Part shown: one piece after another, positions 34,332 to 42,097 of the stretch
Numbering within the stretch: position 1 is the stretch's first letter
How the letters are laid out: each line of letters starts with the position of its first letter
NCBI GenBank assembly: GCA_020199775.1
Contig: JAIVJZ010000043.1
Location: 44,659 to 108,658 of the forward strand
Length of the DNA stretch: 64,000 nt
Source of the DNA: Acidobacteriota bacterium
Lineage (GTDB): Bacteria > Acidobacteriota > Blastocatellia > Pyrinomonadales > Pyrinomonadaceae
Reading direction: 5' to 3'
Position numbers and translations under genes: made by a program
The notes under the pieces: generated by a model
Told to the model about the DNA's origin: nothing
Database searches by the model: none
Seen by the model: the letters and a program-made list of their open reading frames with translations, nothing else

Positions 34332-34400
34332 GGCATATGCCCGCCATATGGTGAGCATATTGCATCTTATTGCATCATTTTTCATCTTATTTCGTCTTAT
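34323..34400. repeat. Tandem arrays: CATATG every 11 bp, then decamers every 10 bp
   Basis: CATATG (last copy CATATT) recurs at 34323, 34334, 34345 and 34356, exactly one helical turn apart. Directly after it, four decamers of the type TKCATCTTAT run from 34361 to 34400. Phased arrays of this sort are typical of plasmid origins and partition sites. Confidence 0.65.
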
Positions 34401-34746
34401 TGCACTTAACACAAGATGTTATAAGCATTTAGTGTAAGGGCTATTACCTTAAATGCTATGAGAGCTAGCGAAAACTACCTCTCCTCATAGTTCCACACCT
34501 TCTATTTTCATTTATTTAGAGTTTGTGAAACCTCATGAAACAAAATATGCGGACTGGCTAAACATCTCGTCTGAAATTTACCTGCGGGACGATATTAGTG
34601 GCTTCTTTGCTTAACCACAGGTAAGCATGATTTATGCGGCTCATTTTGTGAGCCATATAGTGACAAGCAAATTTCCACTAGTGAAAGTAGCTAAACCAAA
34701 GAGCAATGAATCTTTATAAGCTGGAAACTGTAGACAGCGAGAAATC

Positions 34747-35760
34747 TTGTTTAGTAAAACTCTGCAAATCCTTGCTCGAACAGCCTACCTGTTTAGTAAA
34801 AATGTGGAAATCGGCGGCACACCTCGAATATTACACATCTAATTGAAAACAAATCCTCTTCCCTGCCCCTCTACAACTCTTATTTATTTGGCTCATTTAG
34901 TAAATGTTCTGAAGATTTACAGCCGCCGACAACGTCGTTATGACCCGCTCGCTTCGGCTGACGCCGTGCGCGCCGTCATCAATCAACTGCGTGACAAGCT
35001 GCCGGACGTTATTCCTCGGCGGGATAAAGATTTAGTGCGACTGCTGCGCGCGACGCGCCATGCTCAGAGATATCCCGCCACCGACACAAAGCGCGGCCGC
35101 CCCGGTCGGTGGAAGCGTGAAGATTTGCTCAGAGTCGGCACCCGCTTGGGCGACATACTTGAGCGTGAAACATCATCACACATCTCGGTCGCGAGTTTTG
35201 TTGACCACTATATGCGCCTGCTCGAATTCCCTGCTGACGTGACTGAAGCGCTCGCTTCGGGGGAGATTAATCTGTTCGAGGCCGAACAACTCGCCAGAAT
35301 TACTGCTGAGAGACTCCGTGGCACTGCCGGCCAAGCCCGCCGCACGCGCATCAACCTGCTCTCGACGCATCTGCAAACTAAAGCCTCTAGCACGCAGTTG
35401 CGCCAGCGCGTGCATGAATTGCTGAAGCAGCCGCAGGCGGCCACACTAACTGACGAGTCGCCTGCTGAAGGTTTTGAGGATTTAGAAGATTTCGACCCTT
35501 ACGACCCGACGCATCTATTCTGGGAACAGATCAAGCAACTGGGTTTCGCCTTTCGCGAGATACCACAAGAGGATGTATTGGATGAGGAGATTGAAGGGTT
35601 GTTGAAAGCGAGCGAGCCAATTATGGCAGCGTTAGGCAGGATTCAGCGGCGTAAAGAGCAAAGGGGCGTGACTAAAGTGCGTCTCTAAACACTCTCGTTC
35701 AGTAAAATATATGAAAATGGCCTCAAAAACGGCTTCTGTTCAGCGAAATATGTGAAGATC
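34747..35760. repeat. Iteron-like dispersed repeats TGTTTAGTAAAA...GAAATC (about 24 bp)
   Basis: Two strong copies at 34747-34770 and 34789-34812 are 42 bp apart (four helical turns). Weaker copies lie at about 34892-34917, 35694-35720 and 35736-35760. They bracket the ParB-like gene at 34843-35688. The shared core is TTTAGTAAAA or TTCAGTAAAA followed by TG-RAAATC. This is the layout of iteron-regulated plasmid replication or partition genes. Confidence 0.6.
34843..35688 (+). CDS. Plasmid-type DNA-binding protein, ParB/KorB-like HTH (putative)
   Basis: A protein of up to 281 residues. The start is uncertain because no in-frame ATG precedes the conserved part; TTG at 34843 gives the longest form and a GTG near 34969 is another option. 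The central part has a helix-turn-helix-like stretch (FPADVTEALASGEINLFEAEQLARI) that resembles the HTH of ParB/KorB proteins, and an acidic C-terminus (EGFEDLEDFDPYDPTHLFWEQIK). No ParB nuclease-like N-terminal motif is visible. It sits inside the iteron-like repeats, divergent from a ParA operon, which supports a replication or partition role. The exact family is not recognised. Confidence 0.6.
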   Translation: MKTNPLPCPSTTLIYLAHLVNVLKIYSRRQRRYDPLASADAVRAVINQLRDKLPDVIPRRDKDLVRLLRATRHAQRYPATDTKRGRPGRWKREDLLRVGTRLGDILERETSSHISVASFVDHYMRLLEFPADVTEALASGEINLFEAEQLARITAERLRGTAGQARRTRINLLSTHLQTKASSTQLRQRVHELLKQPQAATLTDESPAEGFEDLEDFDPYDPTHLFWEQIKQLGFAFREIPQEDVLDEEIEGLLKASEPIMAALGRIQRRKEQRGVTKVRL

Positions 35761-36064
35761 TGAAACCCTCCTTTGATTTAACTTTATTCGTGCGTTTGCG
35801 CGGTCTGTTTCTTCAGGGGCGCCGGACACGGAACGAAAGAGATAGAAATTTAACGGCGATAAAGTGAATTTGTTGTCTGCCCGTTCTGCGGTCGCGATGC
35901 TTCTCTACGGAAGGGGCTACGGTCTTAGACGACCACGCTGTATTAAGAGGTGGGTGCATAGACGTGCGGACTCGGTGCTGATTGCCACCCCTGTAGGATT
36001 CACCAAGATTTTGAGGGCGTGGAGGCGGCCGTTAAGTGGTGGAACACGCGCAAGTGGCGCGGGG
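35689..36064. other. Region with two iteron-like repeats, no supported gene
   Basis: Two of the iteron-like repeats lie at its left end. A plus-strand frame from 35864 runs into the winged-helix gene on the other strand and shows no family features, so I left it out. Confidence 0.4.
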
Positions 36065-36871
36065 CTAGTTCCCTTTCACCCTTTCGTGCTTACACCGTTT
36101 GACGCCCCTATCTTTTCCTTCGGGATACCAGAAATTAGTTCCGAAGCAATCCGGGCAATCAACCAGCGATTCGCTTTGATCTTTCTTTTGATCTTTATAT
36201 TTATTGGGGGCATATTGTGGCTGGCTATAATCTGGCTGGCTACGTTGTGGCTGGCTACGTCGTAGCTGCCAAGAGGATGTGCTCACCTTATATTCGACCC
36301 CTTGAATGACGTTTTGACCGTGAGGTCGATCAACTTTCTCGACGAGTCCTTTGCCTTCGAGCGAGCGTGTAACCTGCTTTACTTTGGCGATGCTCATGTT
36401 AGAGCGCTCTGCCAATCGTTCGTTGCTAATGCGGCAAATGTTCTTTTTATAGCCCCATGATAGACGATAGAGTTGCGTAAAGACCGCTTGCTCGAAAGTA
36501 TCAAGATGCGGATAGAGGTGATCAATAATCTGGTGAGGAACTTCCGTATGGCCGTCTATTTCAGGGAGCGCCGCAATTAAATCAAGGCGGCTACGTTCTG
36601 GCTGGCTACGGCGTGGCTGGCCTTGCGGTAGCTGGCTAGATTGTGGCCGGTCAGGTTGTGGCTGGCTATCGTGGCCGATCTCGGGAGGTTCCGGTGGCTG
36701 GCTAGGTTGTAGCTGGCTATCTTGTGGCTGGCTAGCGAAGGGCGATACCAACTCTTCTATTGATAGCGATTCAACCTCTTCCGGCTTTCGAAGGTTGTCG
36801 AACATCCCGCCCTTAGCTCGCGCCGTGCGGGTAGGAATTGTGATCTTGGCTTTTGGTTCGCCTTTGCTCAT
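36065..36871 (-). CDS. Winged-helix plasmid replication-type protein with SQP repeats
   Basis: A 268-residue protein. The N-terminal third is a low-complexity Ser-Gln-Pro region (repeats of SQPQ encoded by TGGCTGGCTA-type DNA). It is followed by a winged-helix domain (TFEQAVFTQLYRLSWGY, ISNERLAERSNMSIAKVKQVTRSLEGKGLVEKV), more SQP repeats, and a C-terminal zinc-ribbon-like Cys cluster (CPDCFGTNFW, RCKHERVKG). Winged-helix plus Cys tail is common in plasmid/phage replication proteins, so a replication initiator or accessory protein is plausible. It overlaps the ParA gene by 4 bp (ATGA). Confidence 0.65.
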   Translation of the reverse strand: MSKGEPKAKITIPTRTARAKGGMFDNLRKPEEVESLSIEELVSPFASQPQDSQLQPSQPPEPPEIGHDSQPQPDRPQSSQLPQGQPRRSQPERSRLDLIAALPEIDGHTEVPHQIIDHLYPHLDTFEQAVFTQLYRLSWGYKKNICRISNERLAERSNMSIAKVKQVTRSLEGKGLVEKVDRPHGQNVIQGVEYKVSTSSWQLRRSQPQRSQPDYSQPQYAPNKYKDQKKDQSESLVDCPDCFGTNFWYPEGKDRGVKRCKHERVKGN

Positions 36872-37668
36872 TTACGCTTTTCCTTTAAAAGCCGGACTTT
36901 CGAAGTTATTTCAAGGCGGGCGAGAAACTCTTTCGTCAAGTTTAGATAATCTTCGCTGCCTCTGGAGGCTTGAGCATATTCGAAGATTGATTGACGGTAG
37001 GCTGGGGCCGCAATCAGATGCGTATTGCTTCGAACGAGCGTTTCGAACAGCTTATCTCCGAACATCGCCTGCGCCTGTTTATATGCTTCTGCCGATGCAG
37101 TGGTGCGAGCGTCGAATCGAGTTACAACGTAGCCGAGGACATTTAAAGAAGGGTTCGAACGGCGCACGCTCTTAATAGTCTCTTCCAAGTCCTGTGTGCC
37201 TTCGAAGGCGTAATATTCAGCTGCCAGAGGCACGATAACGTGGTCAGAGGCTAACAATGCCTGCGTGACGACGATCCCCAGGCTCGGCGGGCAATCTATC
37301 AGCACGAAGTCGTATTCATCGGAGAGGGAATTGAGCGAATCCTTGAGCCGAAACAGGTCATCGAACTGGCTGCTTTTCTCCAACTTAGCCAACCGGATAT
37401 GGGAAGCTGCCAGATCAAGGTTTTCGATGTGGGTTTCGTAGATCGCCGCCCCGAAAGGAAGCCCATCGCCCTTGTTATCGATCAGAACATTAGCGAGCGT
37501 GTTCTGAATCATCTCCGGCGTCAGAAAAGTACGGGTAAGATTACACTGAGAATCAAGATCGATCATCAGCACGCGGAAGCCTTCAATTGCCAGGCCAGCA
37601 CCGAGATTGACCGCCGTCGTCGTTTTACCAACGCCTCCTTTTTGATTTGCTATCGCAATAGTTTTCAT
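36868..37668 (-). CDS. parA: ParA-family partition ATPase
   Basis: A 266-residue P-loop ATPase of the ParA/Soj group: deviant Walker A KGGVGKTTTAVNL, Walker A' IDLDSQCNLTRTF, and Walker B FVLIDCPPSLG. It lacks a long N-terminal HTH domain, so it is the short (type Ib-like) form or a chromosomal-type ParA. It stands in the middle of a three-gene operon with 4-bp overlaps on both sides: a small HTH protein upstream and the winged-helix protein downstream. This is a typical segregation cassette; the centromere is probably among the nearby repeats. Confidence 0.93.
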   Translation of the reverse strand: MKTIAIANQKGGVGKTTTAVNLGAGLAIEGFRVLMIDLDSQCNLTRTFLTPEMIQNTLANVLIDNKGDGLPFGAAIYETHIENLDLAASHIRLAKLEKSSQFDDLFRLKDSLNSLSDEYDFVLIDCPPSLGIVVTQALLASDHVIVPLAAEYYAFEGTQDLEETIKSVRRSNPSLNVLGYVVTRFDARTTASAEAYKQAQAMFGDKLFETLVRSNTHLIAAPAYRQSIFEYAQASRGSEDYLNLTKEFLARLEITSKVRLLKEKRK

Positions 37669-37856
37669 GCTGCCTCCGCGCGCTTCGGCCTCAAATCCAA
37701 AACCTCGGCCTTGCTGACCAACTTCTCGCGCCGGTCAAGTGGGTTCTCATACGTTTTAAGGATGCCTCGTTTGAATAGGTCGGAAAGCTTCGCGCGGCTT
37801 ACATTTAACAGGGCACGGGCTTCAAGCGCGGTGATTAAGTCGTTTGGGGTCTTCAT
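37665..37856 (-). CDS. Small HTH (excisionase/MerR-like) DNA-binding protein
   Basis: A 63-residue protein with an excisionase-type winged helix: DLITALEARALLNVSRAKLSDLFKRGILKTYENPLDRREKLVSKAEVLDL. The pattern of HTH, then a basic RRE-LVSKAEV strand, matches helix_turn_helix-17 proteins. It starts at ATG 37856 and overlaps parA by ATGA. As first gene of the operon it probably binds DNA to regulate the operon or mark the partition site. Confidence 0.8.
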   Translation of the reverse strand: MKTPNDLITALEARALLNVSRAKLSDLFKRGILKTYENPLDRREKLVSKAEVLDLRPKRAEAA

Positions 37857-38019
37857 AGCGCGATAGCATATAGATAGATTCAAATGCGATCAAGACAATT
37901 CTGCTTACGGCGCAATGCTTCTTTTACGAAGAACGTGATTGACTGTGATTGCTTCCAAGGCGTGCGACTGCTGTGTATTAGTCCTTATCTTCATCTTTGA
38001 GAGAAGATAACGGGGGCGG

Positions 38020-39162
38020 TTACAGCAGCAATGTCTCAACCCGGTGCGCGTGCACCATTCCTTCGCACGGCGACCACGCGAAGACCGTGAAGCGTCCGTC
38101 TTGTGACGCCACAAGCGAGACCGATTCGTGCTGATCCTGAACGAACTGCGCCGCCGAGAGATGCCGGGTTCCACCGAGATGGGCGGGATGGACGATTGAA
38201 GCCGAGCCGCCGATAATCGGTTCGGTCACGATCACCTGTTCGACCTGCGCGCCTCCGTCGCGTCGCGTGATCTTCGCGCCGAAGGCGAGCAACTCATACT
38301 GATCGCTGATCACCGTCGCGCCATCTACCGCCGTCAGTCCCGCCATCGCTTCCACCGCATCAAGGAATGCCTCCTGCCATAAACGCTTGCCCTTCTCGAC
38401 CGTGTCTTGCCGCATGAGTTCGGCCAGTTCGGAGAAAGCAGGCACGACCGAATATGAAACGGGTTGCACGATTGACTCGCGCCATGCTTCAGAGCCTTGC
38501 GGTACGACGAGCAGCGAACCGCCACGCCCGTGCGTGCGCATGGAGGCTGCCAGTTGCACGAGCACATTCACCGAATCAGCTTGAGAGTCGAACGAGCCGA
38601 AGCCGAGCATGTTTGACAGAGGCGTCGGGCAATCGGGCAGGCTCGTGCCCTGTTCGTCGAGCACTTTGATCTCGTCGCCTTTGAGCACGACGACGTTGAC
38701 GAACTTGCCGGTGTCTTGACCGCGGCGGTACTTAACCACCAGCAGGCCGGGTTCGACGACCTCCAGCACGAAGCAAAATTTGGGGATGGTGCGGGTGGTT
38801 CCCCAGACGCACAGTTCGTTCCCGTCACGCCAGATGCCGAGATGAATTCCGGGTCGCTCGACGGCGGGTGCGAGCCGCGAGAGGGTGGCAGGTGTAAGCG
38901 GAAGATGTCGCTCGAACATGAGCGGCTGTCCCGCCGCCGCCGGCGGCAGGAAGGCGAGCGAGATCTTCGGAGAAAAACCTTCCTCGCGCCGGAGACTCGA
39001 CCAGAATGCGGCCTCGATGATCGCTTCGACGACTTGGGCGGCGGGATGCCGTGCGAGTTCCTGCTGGTCTTGCCGGGGCGTCGCCGTCGCGAAATAGCGG
39101 GCGAAGTGCTCCTCGACCGTAAGGGCAACAGTCCGGGCGGCCGGGTAGGAGAGTCCTGTCAT
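38020..39162 (-). CDS. DACNV-domain protein with diadenylate cyclase (DAC)-like domain
   Basis: A 380-residue protein without signal or membrane helix. The N-terminal half (about 1-200) fits the predicted sensor domain DACNV (VVEAIIEAAFWSSLRREEG, PGIHLGIWRDGNELCVWG, VVKYRRGQDTGKFVNVVVL). The C-terminal part has DAC catalytic-type motifs: DGATVISDQYELLAFGAKI (DGA) and GGTRHLSAAQFVQDQHESVSLVASQDG, which corresponds to the GxRHxxA nucleotide-binding motif. If active it makes cyclic di-AMP (or another dinucleotide). The second Arg of the RHR motif is Leu here, so activity is uncertain. It stands alone next to the plasmid-like region. Confidence 0.72.
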   Translation of the reverse strand: MTGLSYPAARTVALTVEEHFARYFATATPRQDQQELARHPAAQVVEAIIEAAFWSSLRREEGFSPKISLAFLPPAAAGQPLMFERHLPLTPATLSRLAPAVERPGIHLGIWRDGNELCVWGTTRTIPKFCFVLEVVEPGLLVVKYRRGQDTGKFVNVVVLKGDEIKVLDEQGTSLPDCPTPLSNMLGFGSFDSQADSVNVLVQLAASMRTHGRGGSLLVVPQGSEAWRESIVQPVSYSVVPAFSELAELMRQDTVEKGKRLWQEAFLDAVEAMAGLTAVDGATVISDQYELLAFGAKITRRDGGAQVEQVIVTEPIIGGSASIVHPAHLGGTRHLSAAQFVQDQHESVSLVASQDGRFTVFAWSPCEGMVHAHRVETLLL

Positions 39163-39243
39163 AAGCTATGTAGTCTCGAATCGTCGATCAGCCGGGATAC
39201 ATTTGTACTGTAACTCAAATTATAACCCCGACTCCTGTGGGTA

Positions 39244-39336
39244 GCGTTGCAAAAAATATTTTAGCCACAATTACAAATAGCGAGAAGCTCAGTTTGACCC
39301 CAATATTTTAAGTCGGCCGGAAAATTTTTGTAACAC
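39244..39336. mobile_element. MITE-like element, copy 2 (93 bp)
   Basis: It starts GCGTTGCAAAAAATATTTT and ends GAAAATTTTTGTAACAC. Both ends match copy 1 at 17266, but the middle is different. One base of each terminal repeat has drifted. Confidence 0.65.
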
Positions 39337-39509
39337 TCCCAGAGTCCCTGTCCGTACTCATCGCCGAGATGAGTGAGCAGGGGCATTGATGTCGTTGGTT
39401 GGTTCTTACCGGCCGATCAAATTGCCGCCGTTTTGCAATCGCACCGCAACCCGCGTCGCTGGCCTTCAACCTATCATGTCCCCTGACTGAATCATTATTT
39501 TTCGGCATC

Positions 39510-39541
39510 AGAAGCGTCAAGTTTCAGGCTTGGCGCTTCTT
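39510..39541 (+). terminator. Hairpin, possible terminator or leader structure
   Basis: GAAGCGTCAAG pairs with CTTGGCGCTTC (one G-U) around a 7-nt loop, and TT follows. It lies 38 bp before the small gene at 39580, so it could end an upstream transcript or be part of that gene's leader. Confidence 0.4.
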
Positions 39542-39579
39542 CACACAGGGGAACGCCACACGGGACAGGAGGTTAACTT

Positions 39580-39747
39580 ATGTTCGCCAACGACGTTCAA
39601 AAACAACTGCCAAACGAGGAAAATATTTACGATCAAAATCTCAGCCCAACCGAGAAGTTGAACGATGCCCCGCTTCCGCCTGCGCCCGGGGTCGAAGACC
39701 TGCGCGCAAGCGATCTGGCGCGTGAATTTAACCCGAATACTGAGTGA
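39580..39747 (+). CDS. Small hypothetical protein, 55 aa
   Basis: A short frame with a strong ribosome site (AGGAGG, 7 nt before the ATG) and a perfect 20-bp terminator 20 bp after its stop codon, which together argue for a real gene. The product is hydrophilic and Pro/Asn/Glu-rich (ANDVQKQLPNEEN, LPPAPGVEDLRASDLAREF), without signal peptide or Cys. The family is not recognised; the composition suggests a disordered peptide. Confidence 0.6.
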   Translation: MFANDVQKQLPNEENIYDQNLSPTEKLNDAPLPPAPGVEDLRASDLAREFNPNTE

Positions 39748-39767
39748 TCCGCGTAACACGTGCAGTT

Positions 39768-39815
39768 AAGAATAAGGGGCGGCGGGTTCAGCAACACCCG
39801 CCGCCCCTTATTCTT
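39768..39815 (+). terminator. Strong intrinsic terminator
   Basis: A perfect 20-bp stem (core AAGGGGCGGCGGGT) with an 8-nt loop ends in TTATTCTTATTTC. The A/T-rich base of the stem gives U-rich sequence on either strand, so it may work in both directions. Confidence 0.85.
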
Positions 39816-40039
39816 ATTTCGAGTTGAAATACGGCACGCCAGTTTGCCCGGGCAGCACCCGTTCAGAGGCGCAAAAGAGGTGAACGGTAATGGACATTCG
39901 CACGAATCTTGATAAGGTTGGGGACAGGTGAACGCCGGGTGCGATACCGCGATAATGTAAACTTATCCCGTATCATCTGCGGATAGCTTTAGCCGGGGCT
40001 TGCTCGGCCTTCGGCGCGTGTTCTTGATCGGGTGACGAG

Positions 40040-41263
40040 ATGACCGCGAGCGGGGAACAGGAGTTAGCGCGCGTTGTGGGGACGCGGCGGGCGCGCATCA
40101 TCGACTACCTGAGTCTTGAGCGGAACGTGACGCTCGCCTCGGCAGCCGTCTTCCTGCTCGGCATGGGCGAGGAACTGTGGAAGAAGTTCCTGCCGAAGTA
40201 CATGGAGTCGCTCGGCGCGGGCACGCTCGCCGTCGGCTTATTCGGAACCGCGAAGGACTTCTTCGACGCCGTCTACCAATATCCGGGCGGCTGGCTCGCC
40301 GACCATCTCGGGCGACGCAGGGCCTTCCTCACCTTCATCGCGTTGGCCTCGGTCGGCTATCTCGTCTACATGCTCAGCCCTTCGTGGCCGTTCCTGTTCG
40401 TCGGGCTGGCCTTCTCGATGGCGTGGCACAGCATGGCGAGTCCCGCCGTCTTCGCCGTCATCGCCGATTCGCTCCCGAAAGAGCGGCGGGCGATGGGGTT
40501 CACGCTCCAATCCATGCTCAAGCGCGTGCCGATGGTCGTCGCCCCGCTGGTCGGCGGCGCTCTCATCGCCCGGTACGGCGTACCCGTAGGGGTGCGGACG
40601 AGCCTCGCCCTGACTCTCGTCCTCGCCGTCTTCGCGGCGGCGACCGTGCTCTCGATCAACATCCCCGTGGCCGTCGGCGCGCCCGCGAATATCAGAGGCG
40701 TCTGGCGTTCCTTTCACACAGCCCTCAAGCGGTTGCTCGTCTCCGACATCATCATCCGGGCGTGCGAGGGTCTGTCCGAAGTTTTCATCATCCTCTACGT
40801 GACGAACGTCACGGGAGTAAGCGTCGCCCAGTACGGCGCGCTCGTGGCGGTGCAGATGGCGACCGCCGTCCTCGTCTACATCCCCGCGGCGCGCGTCGCC
40901 GACCGCGTCGGGCGCAAGCCCTTCGTCATCGCCACCTTCATCTGCTTCTCGCTTTTCCCGGTGGCGGTTGTGCTGGCGAACAGCTTCGCCACACTGGTGG
41001 CGGCTTTCATCGTCGGGGGCTTGCGAGAGATCGGCGAGCCGTCGCGCAAGGCGATGATCGTGGACTCCGCCGACCCGCACCTGCGGGCGCGCACGGTCGG
41101 ACTTTATTATTTGATCAGAAGCCTCACCATCGCGCCCGCCGCCCTCGCGGGCGGGCTGCTGTGGAAGATCGCGCCGCTGACGCCGTTCGTCGCGGCCGGT
41201 GTCATCGGCATTATCGGAACAATCGTCTTTGCCGCGACCGTCGAGGAACGCCACGCAGGTTAA
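40040..41263 (+). CDS. MFS transporter
   Basis: A 407-residue protein with about 12 membrane helices. MFS signature motifs: GGWLADHLGRRRAF between helices 2 and 3, and the equivalent DRVGRKPFVIATF after helix 8. Two six-helix halves are joined by a short loop (VAVGAPANIRGVWRSFHTALKRL). It could export a drug or metabolite, but the substrate cannot be told. It stands as a single gene after a strong terminator. Confidence 0.88.
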   Translation: MTASGEQELARVVGTRRARIIDYLSLERNVTLASAAVFLLGMGEELWKKFLPKYMESLGAGTLAVGLFGTAKDFFDAVYQYPGGWLADHLGRRRAFLTFIALASVGYLVYMLSPSWPFLFVGLAFSMAWHSMASPAVFAVIADSLPKERRAMGFTLQSMLKRVPMVVAPLVGGALIARYGVPVGVRTSLALTLVLAVFAAATVLSINIPVAVGAPANIRGVWRSFHTALKRLLVSDIIIRACEGLSEVFIILYVTNVTGVSVAQYGALVAVQMATAVLVYIPAARVADRVGRKPFVIATFICFSLFPVAVVLANSFATLVAAFIVGGLREIGEPSRKAMIVDSADPHLRARTVGLYYLIRSLTIAPAALAGGLLWKIAPLTPFVAAGVIGIIGTIVFAATVEERHAG

Positions 41264-41757
41264 ATGAGAAGAACACGAACTAAGGTGACGAGACGTGAAG
41301 CCATGAAGAGTTTGCCGCCGGGGCTTGTGCTCACGAACCTCACCGGCGGCTGTTTACGAATCTCCGCTCTCTCCGGCTGATCGTCACTGCCGCATATATG
41401 AAGTTCTTGAAGCCGGGCCGGTCGGGGCGATTGTCCGGCCGCGCCGGGGTAATAAAATTTTGACTATAAATGGCGAGAGGGTATATGATCCGCCTCCAAC
41501 ATCTTTCTTTTCATGCACAGTCGTTATACCGCACGGGGACTAGGATCAACTTCGCCGGACGAAGTTGCCCCGGACGCTTGGATTAACCCGTTTGACCCTG
41601 CTCTCGGGGTCATGCGTCTCTTCACAATTGGGGCTGAACCGCGAGGTCTCGCTCCCCGCCGTCGCCCCGAAACTTTCGCGCTATTTCTCGCCCGGGCAAG
41701 TCGCTCACCCTATGGACTTGTCCCGCCCGCATGTTCGTTCCAAGAAAGGAGTCGCCT
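41264..41757. other. Region without an intact gene
   Basis: About 490 bp with broken frames. The right end may be decayed sequence of the outer-membrane protein whose C-terminus remains at 41758-41985. Nothing else can be supported. Confidence 0.4.
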
Positions 41758-41985
41758 ATGTTTAGCAGAGGGACAGGCGTCAAGTTCATCGGCTTCGTCG
41801 GCCTGCTGCCCGGCGTCGCGGAGCGCGTCAACGCCGGTTTCACCTTCGAGGCGTTCAATCTCACGAATCGCACCAACTACGACGAGATCACGATTACGGG
41901 CGACAGATCGAGTCTCAACTTCCTAATACCCTTAGGAGCGAAACCCATGCGCACGTTGCAACTGGGTTTCCGTCTGGGCTTCTAA
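41758..41985 (+). pseudogene. C-terminal remnant of an Oar/TonB-type outer-membrane beta-barrel protein
   Basis: A 75-codon frame encodes FTFEAFNLTNRTNYDEI and ends in MRTLQLGFRLGF. These are the last strands of carboxypeptidase-regulatory/TonB-dependent receptor-like proteins, including the terminal Phe used for barrel assembly. The other 900 or so residues are missing. Oddly, GAAAGGAG lies just before the ATG at 41758, so the remnant may be translated as a small protein. Confidence 0.6.
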
Positions 41986-41993
41986 GCTCATCA

Positions 41994-42034
41994 GCATCCG
42001 TCCGGCCGGGTTCGGACACCGGCCGGACGGATGC
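41994..42034 (+). terminator. GC-rich hairpin after the barrel remnant
   Basis: GCATCCGTCCGGCCGG pairs with its exact inverse around a 9-nt loop. It has no U-tract, but its location right after the stop codon fits transcription termination. Confidence 0.6.
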
Positions 42035-42097
42035 GGTAACTTACTGCCTTCGTCGTCCAGATGGCCGAAGTCCTGTTCATTCCACGGGAGGGAAAAG

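Larger units (their letters stand above)
39163..39579. other. Intergenic region with MITE-like copy 2 and a hairpin
   Basis: It contains the second MITE-like element, a possible terminator hairpin at 39510 and the ribosome site of the small gene at 39580. Frames on both strands lack support. Confidence 0.45.

Noticed and set aside
36103..36265. Hydrophobic plus-strand peptide with LWLATLWLATS repeats
   Set aside because: It is the complement of the SQP repeats of the winged-helix gene; repetition and hydrophobicity follow from TGGCTGGCTA.
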